The position numbers were made by a program, and so were the translations under genes. This document shows positions 15,176-23,275 of a DNA stretch of 44,806 nt, in pieces. Source of the DNA: Bacillota bacterium (GTDB lineage: Bacteria; Bacillota; Desulfitobacteriia; Desulfitobacteriales; Desulfitobacteriaceae); contig JAJZPA010000004.1 of assembly GCA_021811425.1 (NCBI GenBank), positions 1 to 44,806 of the forward strand, written 5' to 3'. Positions within the stretch are counted from its first letter, which is position 1, and each line of letters opens with the position of its first letter. Below the pieces are notes generated by a model. It saw only the letters and a program-made list of their open reading frames with translations. It was not told the origin of the DNA and searched no databases.

Positions 15176-16120
15176 ATGTCCAGGCAATCATTATCGATTG
15201 AAGGGATGACCTGCCAAAGCTGTGTTATGAAGGTGAGCAAGGCCATCTTTTCTGTTCCGGGGGTCAGCGGAGTCAATGTGAATTTGCAGAGGGAGAAGGC
15301 TTCTTTTGAGTTATCAGGCCAAAAGGGATTAGTGAAAGACATTATAAAGGCTATTGAGAGGGCTGGCTACGGGGCGAGTGTTGAGAAGAAGTTTGATTGG
15401 TTTTATGTTTGGGGATTTTTAATTCTTGTCGTATTGATGATGGTTTCCAATCGTTTGAAGGGTTATGAACCATCTTTGAGCGATGCCAGTTATGGCTTGC
15501 TCTTCGTGATTGGCCTGTTTACCTCTGTACATTGTGTAGGGATGTGCGGGGGGATCACTTTGAGCCAAGTCGCAGTCGGACAATCCTTTCGAGTACGATC
15601 TGTCTCACTAGTCCAGTATCACTTAGGACGAATTCTTTCGTATACTTTGGTTGGGGCTGTGTTAGGCGGAATCGGCGCCTTTGCTTCTCCAAGTGATCGC
15701 TTACGCGGCATTTTGACGGTGGCTGGCGGGCTGGGAATGGCACTATTTGCCTTGGCGGGCATTGCCCCGCGTTGGTTTGGGAAAATCAGGCTACCGAATT
15801 TTGCAGCGGGACGGGCCCGCGCTGAAGGTTTTTTCGGACATAGCTCCTGGGGTATCGGCTTCATTAATGGATTTGTTCCCTGTGGGCCATTGCAGGGAAT
15901 GCAGCTTTTTGCTTTAGCTAGCGGGAGTGCTTGGCGGGGCGGGTTATCCATGCTCATCTTTTCCTTGGGCACCATTCCGTTGCTCTTAGGATTCGGCACC
16001 TTTGTGACCTTGTTGAGTGTAAAATTCCGTATCCGACTCGTTAAGTTAGGTCTTTTGTTCGTTTTGTTACTGGGTTTCATGATGGTGATGCGCGGGATGG
16101 GTTTTCTTGTGAAAGGGTAA
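15176..16120 (+). CDS. HMA domain fused to a TauE/SafE (UreH/DsbD_2-like) membrane protein
   Basis: A 314-residue fusion. Residues 1-68 are a ferredoxin-like heavy-metal domain with SIEGMTCQSCVMKV (metal Cys pair C13/C16). The rest is a six-helix DsbD_2/TauE-SafE-like domain holding two Cys motifs in membrane segments, HCVGMCGG and NGFVPCGPLQ, typical of proteins handling copper or thiol electrons near cytochrome oxidase and copper-export genes. The start ATG 15176 follows a GGGGGG run; the ATG at 15161 lies before that run and has no site. The fusion suggests Cu+ delivery to or transport by the membrane part, or redox maintenance; no copper ATPase or CsoR gene is next to it. Confidence 0.8.
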   Translation: MSRQSLSIEGMTCQSCVMKVSKAIFSVPGVSGVNVNLQREKASFELSGQKGLVKDIIKAIERAGYGASVEKKFDWFYVWGFLILVVLMMVSNRLKGYEPSLSDASYGLLFVIGLFTSVHCVGMCGGITLSQVAVGQSFRVRSVSLVQYHLGRILSYTLVGAVLGGIGAFASPSDRLRGILTVAGGLGMALFALAGIAPRWFGKIRLPNFAAGRARAEGFFGHSSWGIGFINGFVPCGPLQGMQLFALASGSAWRGGLSMLIFSLGTIPLLLGFGTFVTLLSVKFRIRLVKLGLLFVLLLGFMMVMRGMGFLVKG

Positions 16121-16214
16121 GGAGCCACGATGAGCGAGCGAATCGAATGATCTGGCCCAGAAAGTCAAGGCCGGTTGAGATGGCTGCTAAAGAGAATTTA
16201 GGAGTGTGTTCAGG

Positions 16215-17372
16215 ATGTACAATGTCGTCATACTTGGAATCGTCAGCTTGCTTACTGATATCAGCACGGAGATGGTTTACCCACTTCTGCCGATTTTCTT
16301 AACATCCTCGTTGGGAGCCAGTCCGGCGATTGTTGGAATCATTGAAGGGATCGCGGAAAGTTTAGCGAGTTTGCTTAAGGTGTTCTCCGGCTATATTGGC
16401 GACCAGACGAGCCGCAAAAAAGAACTTGCGATTGTCGGTTACGGCGGCTCGTTTTTGGGCAAAGCAGTGCTCCTCTTGGCTGGTTCCTGGGGAATGGTGC
16501 TGTTGGCTCGCATGACCGACCGTCTGGGCAAAGGGATTCGTACGGCTCCTCGGGATGCCTTGATTGCGGACGCGGCGGATCCCAAGGCTCGGGGGCGTGC
16601 ATTTGGGCTGCATAGGGCGCTGGATACCTTGGGTGCCACCGTGGGTGTGGCGATTGCTTATCTTCTTTTGACGGGAAGCGTTGCCACGAGTAATGAAACT
16701 TTTAAGCGGATTTTCCTCTTATCGATGATCCCAGCCATGCTTGGAGTTCTGGCTTTGTTTCTTGTCCGCCAGCCTCGGGCAGCTCGTGAAGGTAGAAAGT
16801 CCCTTTCTTTTTCTTGGAGAAAACTCAACGGGAAACTGAAGGCATTTTTGATTTTGGCGTTTATCTTTACCCTGGGCAACTCATCCAATCAGTTTTTGCT
16901 GCTTAAAGCGAGCTATTTAGGAGCGAGTGTCCCTACGGTTTTACTCATGTATCTTGTCTATAATCTCAGTTATGGGGCTCTTTCATATCCAGCCGGGCGT
17001 TTTTCAGACAAGATTGGGCGTAAGCGGGTTCTGGTAGCGGGATATTTGATCTATGCCTTGGTCTATTTTGCCTTTGCCCGGGTCAGTGAGGCAGCGAATC
17101 TTTGGCTCTTGTTTATCGTATACGGTTTTTATATTGCGTTTACTCATGGAGTTGAGAAAGCACTTTTGGCAGATATCGCCCCGGCTGATTTACGTGGGAC
17201 CGTGCTGGGTCTGCACGCCACGTTAGTGGGGGCAGCGCTGTTACCGGCTTCTTTGATTGCGGGTTTTCTCTGGGATTGGCTCGGTGCATCCGCTCCCTTT
17301 TACTTTGGAAGCATTATGGGACTGCTGGCTGCGCTGGGGTTGGTCTATATTTTTCGGGATGAGACACTATAG
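16215..17372 (+). CDS. MFS transporter (12-TM, exporter-like)
   Basis: A 385-residue secondary transporter. The ATG at 16215 has AGGAG about 10 nt upstream; the in-frame GTG at 16206 overlaps that site and is unlikely. Features are LLTDISTEMVYPLLPIFL in TM1, RLGKGIRTAPRDALIAD after TM4 (a pattern of the subgroup that includes nickel/cobalt and arsenite-associated MFS exporters) and GRFSDKIGRKRV between the halves (motif A). It is 94 nt after the HMA/TauE gene on the same strand and may share its transcript, which would favour a metal or metalloid substrate, but this is only context. Confidence 0.85.
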   Translation: MYNVVILGIVSLLTDISTEMVYPLLPIFLTSSLGASPAIVGIIEGIAESLASLLKVFSGYIGDQTSRKKELAIVGYGGSFLGKAVLLLAGSWGMVLLARMTDRLGKGIRTAPRDALIADAADPKARGRAFGLHRALDTLGATVGVAIAYLLLTGSVATSNETFKRIFLLSMIPAMLGVLALFLVRQPRAAREGRKSLSFSWRKLNGKLKAFLILAFIFTLGNSSNQFLLLKASYLGASVPTVLLMYLVYNLSYGALSYPAGRFSDKIGRKRVLVAGYLIYALVYFAFARVSEAANLWLLFIVYGFYIAFTHGVEKALLADIAPADLRGTVLGLHATLVGAALLPASLIAGFLWDWLGASAPFYFGSIMGLLAALGLVYIFRDETL

Positions 17373-17387
17373 AGGTCATAGAGGTCA

Positions 17388-17441
17388 GGGGACACACCTC
17401 CTCATTATGTAAACTGTTGGGCGGCTCGGAGGAATGTCCCC
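17388..17441. repeat. Imperfect inverted repeat related to the 11092 element
   Basis: GGGGACACACCTCC (17388-17401) and GGAGGAATGTCCCC (17428-17441) pair at 11 of 14 positions. It follows the MFS stop by 15 nt and could act as a weak terminator. It also lies 36-89 bp upstream of the sigma-54 promoter at 17477, so a bound regulator there is possible but unproven. Confidence 0.5.
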
Positions 17442-17476
17442 ATTAAAGGCATGCGGGTCGGATGGACCTGAAACAG

Positions 17477-17492
17477 TGGCATGAATATTGCA
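17477..17492 (+). promoter_or_regulatory. Sigma-54 promoter before the first CoA ligase gene
   Basis: TGGCATGAATATTGCA matches the -24/-12 consensus TGGCAYG-N4-TTGCW exactly (GG at 17478-17479, GC at 17490-17491). The predicted start is near 17503, followed by AAAGGAG and the ATG at 17548. The sigma-54 activator encoded at 26944-29031 is the obvious candidate regulator. Confidence 0.8.
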
Positions 17493-17547
17493 TGGATATT
17501 CTGAATATTGGGACGCAAGAGCGGCGCAATAGAAAGGAGCGATTGCT

Positions 17548-19227
17548 ATGATTTTAGCCCCGGCCGAGCGGATTAGGCTATATACAGAGAAGGGGTGGTG
17601 GGGAAGGAAAAATCTGCTGCAATATTTCGAGGAGCATGTGGCGGAGATGCCGGAGCACATGGCCTTGGTCGATCCTCTGAATCGGGAAGAACTGACAGGT
17701 TCAGCGCCCGAACGTTTGACTTATCGGGAGCTGCAAAAGGCGTCACTGCAGGTGGCGGTCGCCTTGGTGAACTTAGGGATTGGCAAGGATGACATTGTTC
17801 TCGTACAGTTGCCGAACACCTGGGAATTGGCCATGTTGTATCTGGCGATTTCCCGTGCGGGGGCCGTGATTTCGCCGGTGCCGATGCAGTGGCGGTTGAA
17901 AGAACTGGAATATGTTGCCCGCTTGACGGAGGCGAAGGCCTTGATCACGATTGGGGATTTTCGCGGCGTCAACTATAGGGAAATGGGGCTAATCTTGCAA
18001 GAAAAGGTTCCTCAGGTAAAGCATCTTTTAAGCCTTGAAGACATCCGTAAGTTTTCTCAACAGGAAAACGACACTAACGTTCTCGCAAGTATTGAAGTCG
18101 ATGCCAATGACATTCTTACGATTTGCTGGACGTCAGGGACAGAAGCGGACTCCAAAGGCTGTCCCATGAGCCATAACAACTGGATCTTTCAGTGCAATAT
18201 GGGGATTCAGGCCGCGGATATCCGCAAGGGGGATGTGCAGTTTACGGCAGGGCCATTAGTGAACATGGGAGCTTTGGGGACGACCTTCATGCCTTGGCTG
18301 ATGCTCGGGGGTACTTTTGTGCTTCATCATCCCTTCGATCCGCAAGTTTTTGTACGCCAGATGATGATGGAGAAGGTAAACTACACCCTTTTAGTGCCGG
18401 CAGTGGCCAATTTGCTGGCGAAGCACCCTCAGGCTGACCTATTTGATTTCAGTTCTGTACGTTCCATTACGCTGGGGTCTGCTCCGCTTTCTCTGTTTGC
18501 CGTGAAGGAGTTTAAACGCAGGTGGAATATTGATATTGGCAATATTTGGGGTCAGAATGAGGGGACCGGTATTGTCTCTGGGCCGCGTGATGTGCCCGAT
18601 ATGGAAAAACGGGTGGATCATCTGCCCCAATTCGGCAAACCCGGTTCCCACTGGTCCTCAAATGTGGATGGGATCGAGACGAAGATTGTGGATCCGGCTA
18701 CGGGGCAGGAACTTTCTGAAGTGGGCTTTGTCGGTGAGCTGGCTTATAAGGGGCCAAACGTGTTTCCGGGGTATTTTAGACGCCCTGATTTAACGGCCAA
18801 AGCCTTTGATGAAGATGGTTATTTCTATACCGGAGACTTGTTTCAAATTCGGGAAGGAAACTATATCAGTTTCTTTGATCGGAAGAAGGATATTATCATC
18901 CGAGGCGGGTATAACATCAGTGCTCAAGAGGTAGAAAATGTTCTTATGGGACATCCGAAAGTCAGCGATGTTGCAGCGGTAGGCATGGCAGACGAAATTT
19001 TAGGTGAACGGACGTGTGTTTTTGTCGTGGCGAAGCCGGGAGAAAGCTTGGATATGCCAGAAATTAAAGCTTTTATGGCCGAGCAAGGTGTAGCCAGTTA
19101 CAAATGGCCGGAGCGACTGGAATTACTGGAGTCTATTCCCCGCAATCCAACGGGCAAGATTTTAAAAACAGCCTTGCGGAAACAGTTGAAAGAGACGAGT
19201 AATCAGGCGAGTCCAGCGCAAGCCTAA
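17548..19227 (+). CDS. AMP-forming acyl-CoA ligase (class I adenylate-forming enzyme)
   Basis: A 559-residue enzyme activating a carboxylic acid to an acyl-adenylate and then an acyl-CoA. The start follows AAAGGAG with 8-nt spacing. The A3 phosphate loop is WTSGTEADSKGCP, a departure from the usual TSGTTGxPKG. A5 is WGQNEGTG, A7/A8 are YTGDLFQIREGNYISFFDRKKDI and IRGGYNISAQEVE, and A10 is PRNPTGKIL with the catalytic Lys. This variant loop and N-terminus resemble ligases for benzoate-like or alicyclic acids (EntE, cyclohexanecarboxylate-CoA ligase) more than long-chain FadD, so a ring or branched acid is plausible. It opens the catabolic cluster from its own sigma-54 promoter. Confidence 0.88.
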   Translation: MILAPAERIRLYTEKGWWGRKNLLQYFEEHVAEMPEHMALVDPLNREELTGSAPERLTYRELQKASLQVAVALVNLGIGKDDIVLVQLPNTWELAMLYLAISRAGAVISPVPMQWRLKELEYVARLTEAKALITIGDFRGVNYREMGLILQEKVPQVKHLLSLEDIRKFSQQENDTNVLASIEVDANDILTICWTSGTEADSKGCPMSHNNWIFQCNMGIQAADIRKGDVQFTAGPLVNMGALGTTFMPWLMLGGTFVLHHPFDPQVFVRQMMMEKVNYTLLVPAVANLLAKHPQADLFDFSSVRSITLGSAPLSLFAVKEFKRRWNIDIGNIWGQNEGTGIVSGPRDVPDMEKRVDHLPQFGKPGSHWSSNVDGIETKIVDPATGQELSEVGFVGELAYKGPNVFPGYFRRPDLTAKAFDEDGYFYTGDLFQIREGNYISFFDRKKDIIIRGGYNISAQEVENVLMGHPKVSDVAAVGMADEILGERTCVFVVAKPGESLDMPEIKAFMAEQGVASYKWPERLELLESIPRNPTGKILKTALRKQLKETSNQASPAQA

Positions 19228-19245
19228 TCGGATGTCGGAGGCCAG

Positions 19246-19276
19246 AGGTCGGAGGTCGGAGGTCGGAGGTCGGAGG
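19246..19276 (+). repeat. Tandem heptamer AGGTCGG, four copies
   Basis: Four exact 7-bp units (19246-19273) follow the CoA-ligase stop. A degenerate relative (AGAAGTC/GGAGGTC/GGAAGTC) follows the other CoA-ligase gene at 26055-26082. Simple intergenic tandem repeat; no function seen. Unit length rules out CRISPR. Confidence 0.8.
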
Positions 19277-19406
19277 AATGGGCAGGACAGGACGTCAACT
19301 GTCTAGTCAATTGACAGGACAGGACAGTCATAGATGTCCACAGGCTGCGGGTGTTCGGAGGCCTGGCTAAGGCTGAAGCTTTCAGGAAAAATGCGTTGCT
19401 CTCCGG

Positions 19407-19422
19407 TGGCACGGGATTTGCA
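19407..19422 (+). promoter_or_regulatory. Sigma-54 promoter before the thiolase operon
   Basis: TGGCACGGGATTTGCA is a perfect TGGCACG-N4-TTGCA -24/-12 element (GG 19408-19409, GC 19420-19421), with the start expected near 19433. It should drive the thiolase through at least the acyl-CoA dehydrogenase gene. Upstream, at about 19300-19360, lie repeated TGTC/GACA half-sites (CTGTCTAGTCAATTGACAG and GGACAGTCATAGATGTCC) that could bind an enhancer protein; this is speculative. Confidence 0.85.
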
Positions 19423-19487
19423 ATGCAATTATTTAGGTTCGCGTAACGACAAGGTTAAATAGAGTGGGATGGAAAGGGTGGTTTATT

Positions 19488-20639
19488 ATGCAGGAAGCAG
19501 TGATTGTTGAGGCGGTAAGGACAGCGGTTGGGCGTCGAAATGGATCGTTTAGCGGGACTCGGTCGGAGGATTTGGCGGGGATGGTTCTGCGCGAAGTTGT
19601 GAAGCGCGTTGGGGTGGATCCAAAGTTGGTCGAAGATGTGATTATGGGCTGTGTCTCGCAAGTGGGAGAGCAAGCCTCTTGTATTGGACGACAGGCGGCT
19701 TTGATTGCTGATTATCCAATGCATGTCCCAGGGGTGACCATTGATCGGCAGTGCGGTTCCAGCCAGCAGGCTGTTCATTTTGCGGCCCAGGCGGTGATCG
19801 CGGGGGATATGGAGGTGGTGGTTGCCGCCGGAATTGAAAACATGACACGAGTTCCCATGGGATCAAACTTTCAGGGGATGGTGTTTTCCAAGGAACTAAC
19901 CTCACGTTATGAAATCATCCCCCAAGGGCTCTCCGCAGAGCGGATTGCTGATAAGTGGGGCTTGAGTCGTCAGCAACTGGATGAGTTCGCTCTGGAAAGC
20001 CATCAAAGGGCCTTAAAAGCGCAGGCAGAAGGACGTTTCGAGCGTGAGATTATACCGATTGAAGTGACTTTGCCGGATGGAACCAAGACGGTGGTAAAAA
20101 TGGATGAAGGCCCGCGCCAAGATACGAATTTGGAAAAGCTGGCTCATTTGAAACCTCCCTTTAAAGAAAACGGGAAAATAACCGCTGGAAATGCGAGTCA
20201 AATTAGTGACGGGGCGGCAGCGATTCTTGTCATGTCCAGGGAAAAGGCGCAAGCCTTAGGCTTAAAGCCCCGTTTTCGGGTCCTCGCCCGTACGGTGATC
20301 GGTTCAGACCCGACCTTGATGTTAACGGGGCCGATTGCAGCCACAGAGAAAGTCTTGGCGAAGGCGGGTTTAAGTATCCACGATATTGATATATTTGAGG
20401 TCAATGAAGCCTTTGCTCCGGTTCCTTTGGCTTGGCTCCTGGAAACAGGTGCCGATCCGAAGAAGCTGAATCCGAATGGGGGTGCGATCGCGCTCGGTCA
20501 TCCGCTTGGGGCGAGTGGGGCCCGGGTTATGACAACGATGCTCTATGAACTGGAGCGCACGGGCGGGCGCTATGGGCTGCAGACCATGTGCGAAGGGCAT
20601 GGCATGGCGAACGCGACCATCATCGAGCGCCTCGATTAG
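19488..20639 (+). CDS. Thiolase (acetyl-CoA C-acyltransferase)
   Basis: A 383-residue thiolase that cleaves 3-ketoacyl-CoA with CoA, or condenses acyl-CoA in reverse. The ATG at 19488 (MQEAVIVEAVRTAVGRR) follows GGAAAGGG; the ATG at 19464 precedes that site. The nucleophile is C89 in RQCGSSQQAVHFAAQ. The other active-site blocks are EVNEAFAPVPLAWL, GGAIALGHPLGASGAR (His) and CEGHGMANATI (second Cys). The last block reads CEGHG where many thiolases have CxGGG. Likely degradative, since it sits with acyl-CoA and 3-hydroxyacyl-CoA dehydrogenases. First gene after the sigma-54 promoter at 19407. Confidence 0.92.
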   Translation: MQEAVIVEAVRTAVGRRNGSFSGTRSEDLAGMVLREVVKRVGVDPKLVEDVIMGCVSQVGEQASCIGRQAALIADYPMHVPGVTIDRQCGSSQQAVHFAAQAVIAGDMEVVVAAGIENMTRVPMGSNFQGMVFSKELTSRYEIIPQGLSAERIADKWGLSRQQLDEFALESHQRALKAQAEGRFEREIIPIEVTLPDGTKTVVKMDEGPRQDTNLEKLAHLKPPFKENGKITAGNASQISDGAAAILVMSREKAQALGLKPRFRVLARTVIGSDPTLMLTGPIAATEKVLAKAGLSIHDIDIFEVNEAFAPVPLAWLLETGADPKKLNPNGGAIALGHPLGASGARVMTTMLYELERTGGRYGLQTMCEGHGMANATIIERLD

Positions 20640-20681
20640 GACTCTGGGGCTTAGCGGGCGAAGTAGGGGGGGAACAGGGGA

Positions 20682-21209
20682 ATGCTGATTGAGTTTAATG
20701 GCAAAAAGCCGAAGGTCTCGGAGAACGCTTTTATTGCTCCCAATGCCACACTGATTGGCGATGTAACGGTCGGAGAAGGAGCGAGTATCTGGTTCGGGGC
20801 GCAGTTGCGGGCAGACTTTGGCAAGATCGTGGTGGGAAAAGGGAGCAGCATTCAGGACAATGCGGTGGTGCATGTCCTCCCCGGAGGTCAGACAACGATT
20901 GAGGATCAGGTGACCGTTGGTCACGGAGCAGTTATTCATAACGCTATCCTTCGCAAAGGATGCTTGATCGGAATGAATGCCGTGATTTTAGATAATGCTG
21001 TCGTTGGGGAACAAGCGCTGGTCGCGGCCGGAAGCGTTGTTACGGAGGGTACAGAGGTAGCGGCCCACCATCTTGTGACAGATTCCCCGGCTAAACCCAA
21101 AAAGGAAATATCCGGGAATTCTCTGTGGTGGGTGGAACAAAGCGCCGAGATCTACATTCAACTTGCCCAGGCTTACTTAAAAGCAGGTATTGGGACGGTG
21201 CGTGGGTAA
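20682..21209 (+). CDS. Gamma-carbonic-anhydrase-like hexapeptide protein (PaaY/CaiE type)
   Basis: A 175-residue left-handed beta-helix protein of repeated hexapeptides ([20 protein letters not shown]). Three His at the trimer interface, H64 (VVHVL), H81 and H86 (VGHGAVIHN), match the zinc ligands of gamma-class carbonic anhydrases. Relatives inside catabolic CoA operons include PaaY, a thioesterase that clears dead-end CoA thioesters in phenylacetate breakdown, and CaiE in the carnitine operon. Its place between thiolase and dehydrogenase makes such a CoA-clearing role more likely than CO2 hydration; this is inference. It starts 42 nt after the thiolase stop, with a purine-rich GGGGGAACAGGGGA site. 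Confidence 0.88.
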   Translation: MLIEFNGKKPKVSENAFIAPNATLIGDVTVGEGASIWFGAQLRADFGKIVVGKGSSIQDNAVVHVLPGGQTTIEDQVTVGHGAVIHNAILRKGCLIGMNAVILDNAVVGEQALVAAGSVVTEGTEVAAHHLVTDSPAKPKKEISGNSLWWVEQSAEIYIQLAQAYLKAGIGTVRG

Positions 21210-21247
21210 GGCGAGTAGATTGCATATGTCAGGGGGGGATATCAGAT

Positions 21248-22015
21248 ATGGATATAAAAAATGTTGTGGCGTTAGTGACCGGAGGGGCGTCAGGACTGGG
21301 TGAAGCCACGGTGCGTAGGATCGTCCATGACGGTGGGAAGGCCGTAATTCTGGATTTGGCGGTGGACAGAGGGGAGAAGCTGGTTACCGAATTGGGTGGC
21401 AATGCTATTTTCCAACGGACTGATGTCGCCAGCGAGGATAGCGTACAGGCTGCAGTTGAACGCGCCGTAGAGGTGTTTGGGAGTATTACAACGGTGGTGA
21501 ACTGTGCAGGGATCGCGGTGGCAGAGAAAGTCTTGGGCAAAAAAGGCCCTCATGTTCTAGCGAGTTTTACGAAAGTTATAACCATTAATTTGATCGGGAG
21601 CTTTAATGTGATTCGCTTGGCTGCGGCTCAAATGGTCAAGAATCAGCCGAATCCTGGCGGGGAGCGTGGCGTTATTGTTAATACAGCGTCCGTGGCGGCC
21701 TTTGAGGGGCAGATCGGGCAAGCGGCTTATAGTGCCTCTAAAGGAGGCATTGTCGGGATGACTTTGCCTATCGCCAGGGAATTTGCGCCTCAAGGAATTC
21801 GGGTGCTGACGATCGCCCCGGGGCTCTTTGAAACGCCGATGTTTGATACTCTCCCCGAAGCCGCCCGGCAGGCGCTGGGGGCGATGGTGCCGTTTCCCTC
21901 CCGGCTTGGTTATCCGGAAGAGTATGCGCTCTTGGTTAAAAGCATCATCGAGAATCCGATGCTCAACGGTACTACGATCCGTCTGGATGGTGCCATTCGC
22001 ATGCAGCCGAAGTAA
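21248..22015 (+). CDS. SDR-family 3-hydroxyacyl-CoA dehydrogenase (type II/HSD10-like)
   Basis: A 255-residue short-chain dehydrogenase oxidising 3-hydroxyacyl-CoA to 3-ketoacyl-CoA with NAD+. The ATG at 21248 follows GGGGGGA. The cofactor loop is TGGASGLG (11-18), an Asp at the end of beta-2 (LDLA) favours NAD, and NCAG follows. The catalytic pair is Y161/K165 in YSASKGG. The span [40 protein letters not shown] and [10 protein letters not shown] are very close to human HSD10 and bacterial type-2 hydroxyacyl-CoA dehydrogenases, which accept 2-methyl-3-hydroxybutyryl-CoA. It directly precedes the acyl-CoA dehydrogenase by 22 nt. Confidence 0.92.
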   Translation: MDIKNVVALVTGGASGLGEATVRRIVHDGGKAVILDLAVDRGEKLVTELGGNAIFQRTDVASEDSVQAAVERAVEVFGSITTVVNCAGIAVAEKVLGKKGPHVLASFTKVITINLIGSFNVIRLAAAQMVKNQPNPGGERGVIVNTASVAAFEGQIGQAAYSASKGGIVGMTLPIAREFAPQGIRVLTIAPGLFETPMFDTLPEAARQALGAMVPFPSRLGYPEEYALLVKSIIENPMLNGTTIRLDGAIRMQPK

Positions 22016-22037
22016 AGCGTTAAAAAGGGGGAGAACA

Positions 22038-23174
22038 ATGGGGATATATACGGCTGAGCACCAGATGTTTCGCCAGGCCTTCACTAAGTTTGTGGCCAGA
22101 GAATTGGTTCCCCAGCTTGATGAATGGGAAGCCAACCGCGAGGTTCCACGTTCCGTTTGGAGAAAGCTTGGCGAACAGGGATACCTCTGCCCTTGGCTTG
22201 AAGAACGTTTTGGGGGAGGTGGAGCTGATTTTCTCTATTCGGCTATTATTGCCGATGAACTATCTAAAGCCGGTGTTGGGATAGGGTTTGGCTTGCATAG
22301 TGATATTATTGCTCCCTACATTCATAGTTTTGGCAGCGAGGAGCAAAAAGCTAAGTGGCTGCCCGGGTGTGCCTCAGGTGAAAAAATCCTGGCGATCGCC
22401 ATGACCGAACCGAATGCAGGCTCAGATCTGCAGGGAATCCAGACAACGGCCGTTCGTGATGGGAACGAGTATGTGCTTAACGGCTCGAAGACCTTTATCA
22501 GTAACGGTATTTCGGCAGACTTGGTTATTGTGGTGGCTAAGACGGGTATCCAGGGCATCCCGGCCAGCCGGGGCCTAAGCTTGATTGTGGTTGAAGAGGG
22601 AACTCCTGGGTTTGTTAAAGGGCGCAAGCTCAATAAGCTCGGGATGCACAGTCAGGATACAGCGGAGATGTATTTTGAGAACTGTCGGGTTCCTGTAGCG
22701 AATCGACTCGGTGAAGAAGGGCGCGGTTTTCACTACCTTATGGAAAAGCTGCAACAGGAGCGGTTGGTTTCGGCCATTGGTTCGCAGGGATTGGCTGAGC
22801 GGATGCTAACGGATGCTCTGGAGTATGCCAAGTCGCGGCAGGCCTTCGGCCAGGCGATCGGAAAGTTTCAACATAATGCCTTCAAGCTGGCTGAAATGGC
22901 GACTGAAGTAGAAATTGGACGTACCTTTGTTGAGAGTTTAATCACCGATCATAGCGAGGGGAAGGATATCGTTACTAAGGTGTCGATGGCTAAATATTGG
23001 ATTGGGGAAATGGCTAACAGGGTTGCTTATGACGCGCTTCAGCTCTATGGCGGCTATGGTTACATGGAAGAATACCCGATTGCCCGCCATTATCGCGATG
23101 TGCGCGTGCACACTATTTTTGCCGGCACCTCGGAAATAATGAAGCTGATTGTTTCAAGGAAGTTAGGGTTATAG
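22038..23174 (+). CDS. Acyl-CoA dehydrogenase (LCAD/isovaleryl-type active site)
   Basis: A 378-residue FAD enzyme introducing the 2,3 double bond into acyl-CoA. The ATG at 22038 follows AAGGGGGAG; the longer in-frame extension to 21828 only overlaps the SDR gene. Family blocks: AMTEPNAGSDLQGIQTTA (FAD/substrate), QLYGGYGYMEEYPIARHYRDVRV and IFAGTSEIMKLIVSRKLGL. The position used as catalytic base in medium- and short-chain enzymes (Glu before GT) is A362 here, while E241 in QQERLV occupies the site used by long-chain and isovaleryl-CoA dehydrogenases. That points to long or branched substrates. Electrons need an ETF, which is not encoded here. Confidence 0.92.
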   Translation: MGIYTAEHQMFRQAFTKFVARELVPQLDEWEANREVPRSVWRKLGEQGYLCPWLEERFGGGGADFLYSAIIADELSKAGVGIGFGLHSDIIAPYIHSFGSEEQKAKWLPGCASGEKILAIAMTEPNAGSDLQGIQTTAVRDGNEYVLNGSKTFISNGISADLVIVVAKTGIQGIPASRGLSLIVVEEGTPGFVKGRKLNKLGMHSQDTAEMYFENCRVPVANRLGEEGRGFHYLMEKLQQERLVSAIGSQGLAERMLTDALEYAKSRQAFGQAIGKFQHNAFKLAEMATEVEIGRTFVESLITDHSEGKDIVTKVSMAKYWIGEMANRVAYDALQLYGGYGYMEEYPIARHYRDVRVHTIFAGTSEIMKLIVSRKLGL

Positions 23175-23275
23175 AATACTTTTGCCCGAGAACTTTATCG
23201 TTGGGGACGGAAATCTCCCGACCTAACGGATCTTAGAGCAAAGTTCGGTAGTAACGTGTCAAGAGGAGTGACGAG

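Noticed and set aside
15619-16128. Minus-strand 169-codon ORF
   Set aside because: Lies wholly inside the HMA/TauE gene on the other strand, with low-complexity basic/proline composition typical of an antisense frame.
19246-19276. Possible CRISPR-like repeat
   Set aside because: Units are 7 bp with no spacers; a simple tandem repeat.
20600-20630. Inactive thiolase because CEGHG replaces CxGGG
   Set aside because: The nucleophilic Cys, His and second Cys are all present; the Gly-to-His change lies beside, not at, the catalytic residues and, from memory, occurs in other thiolases.
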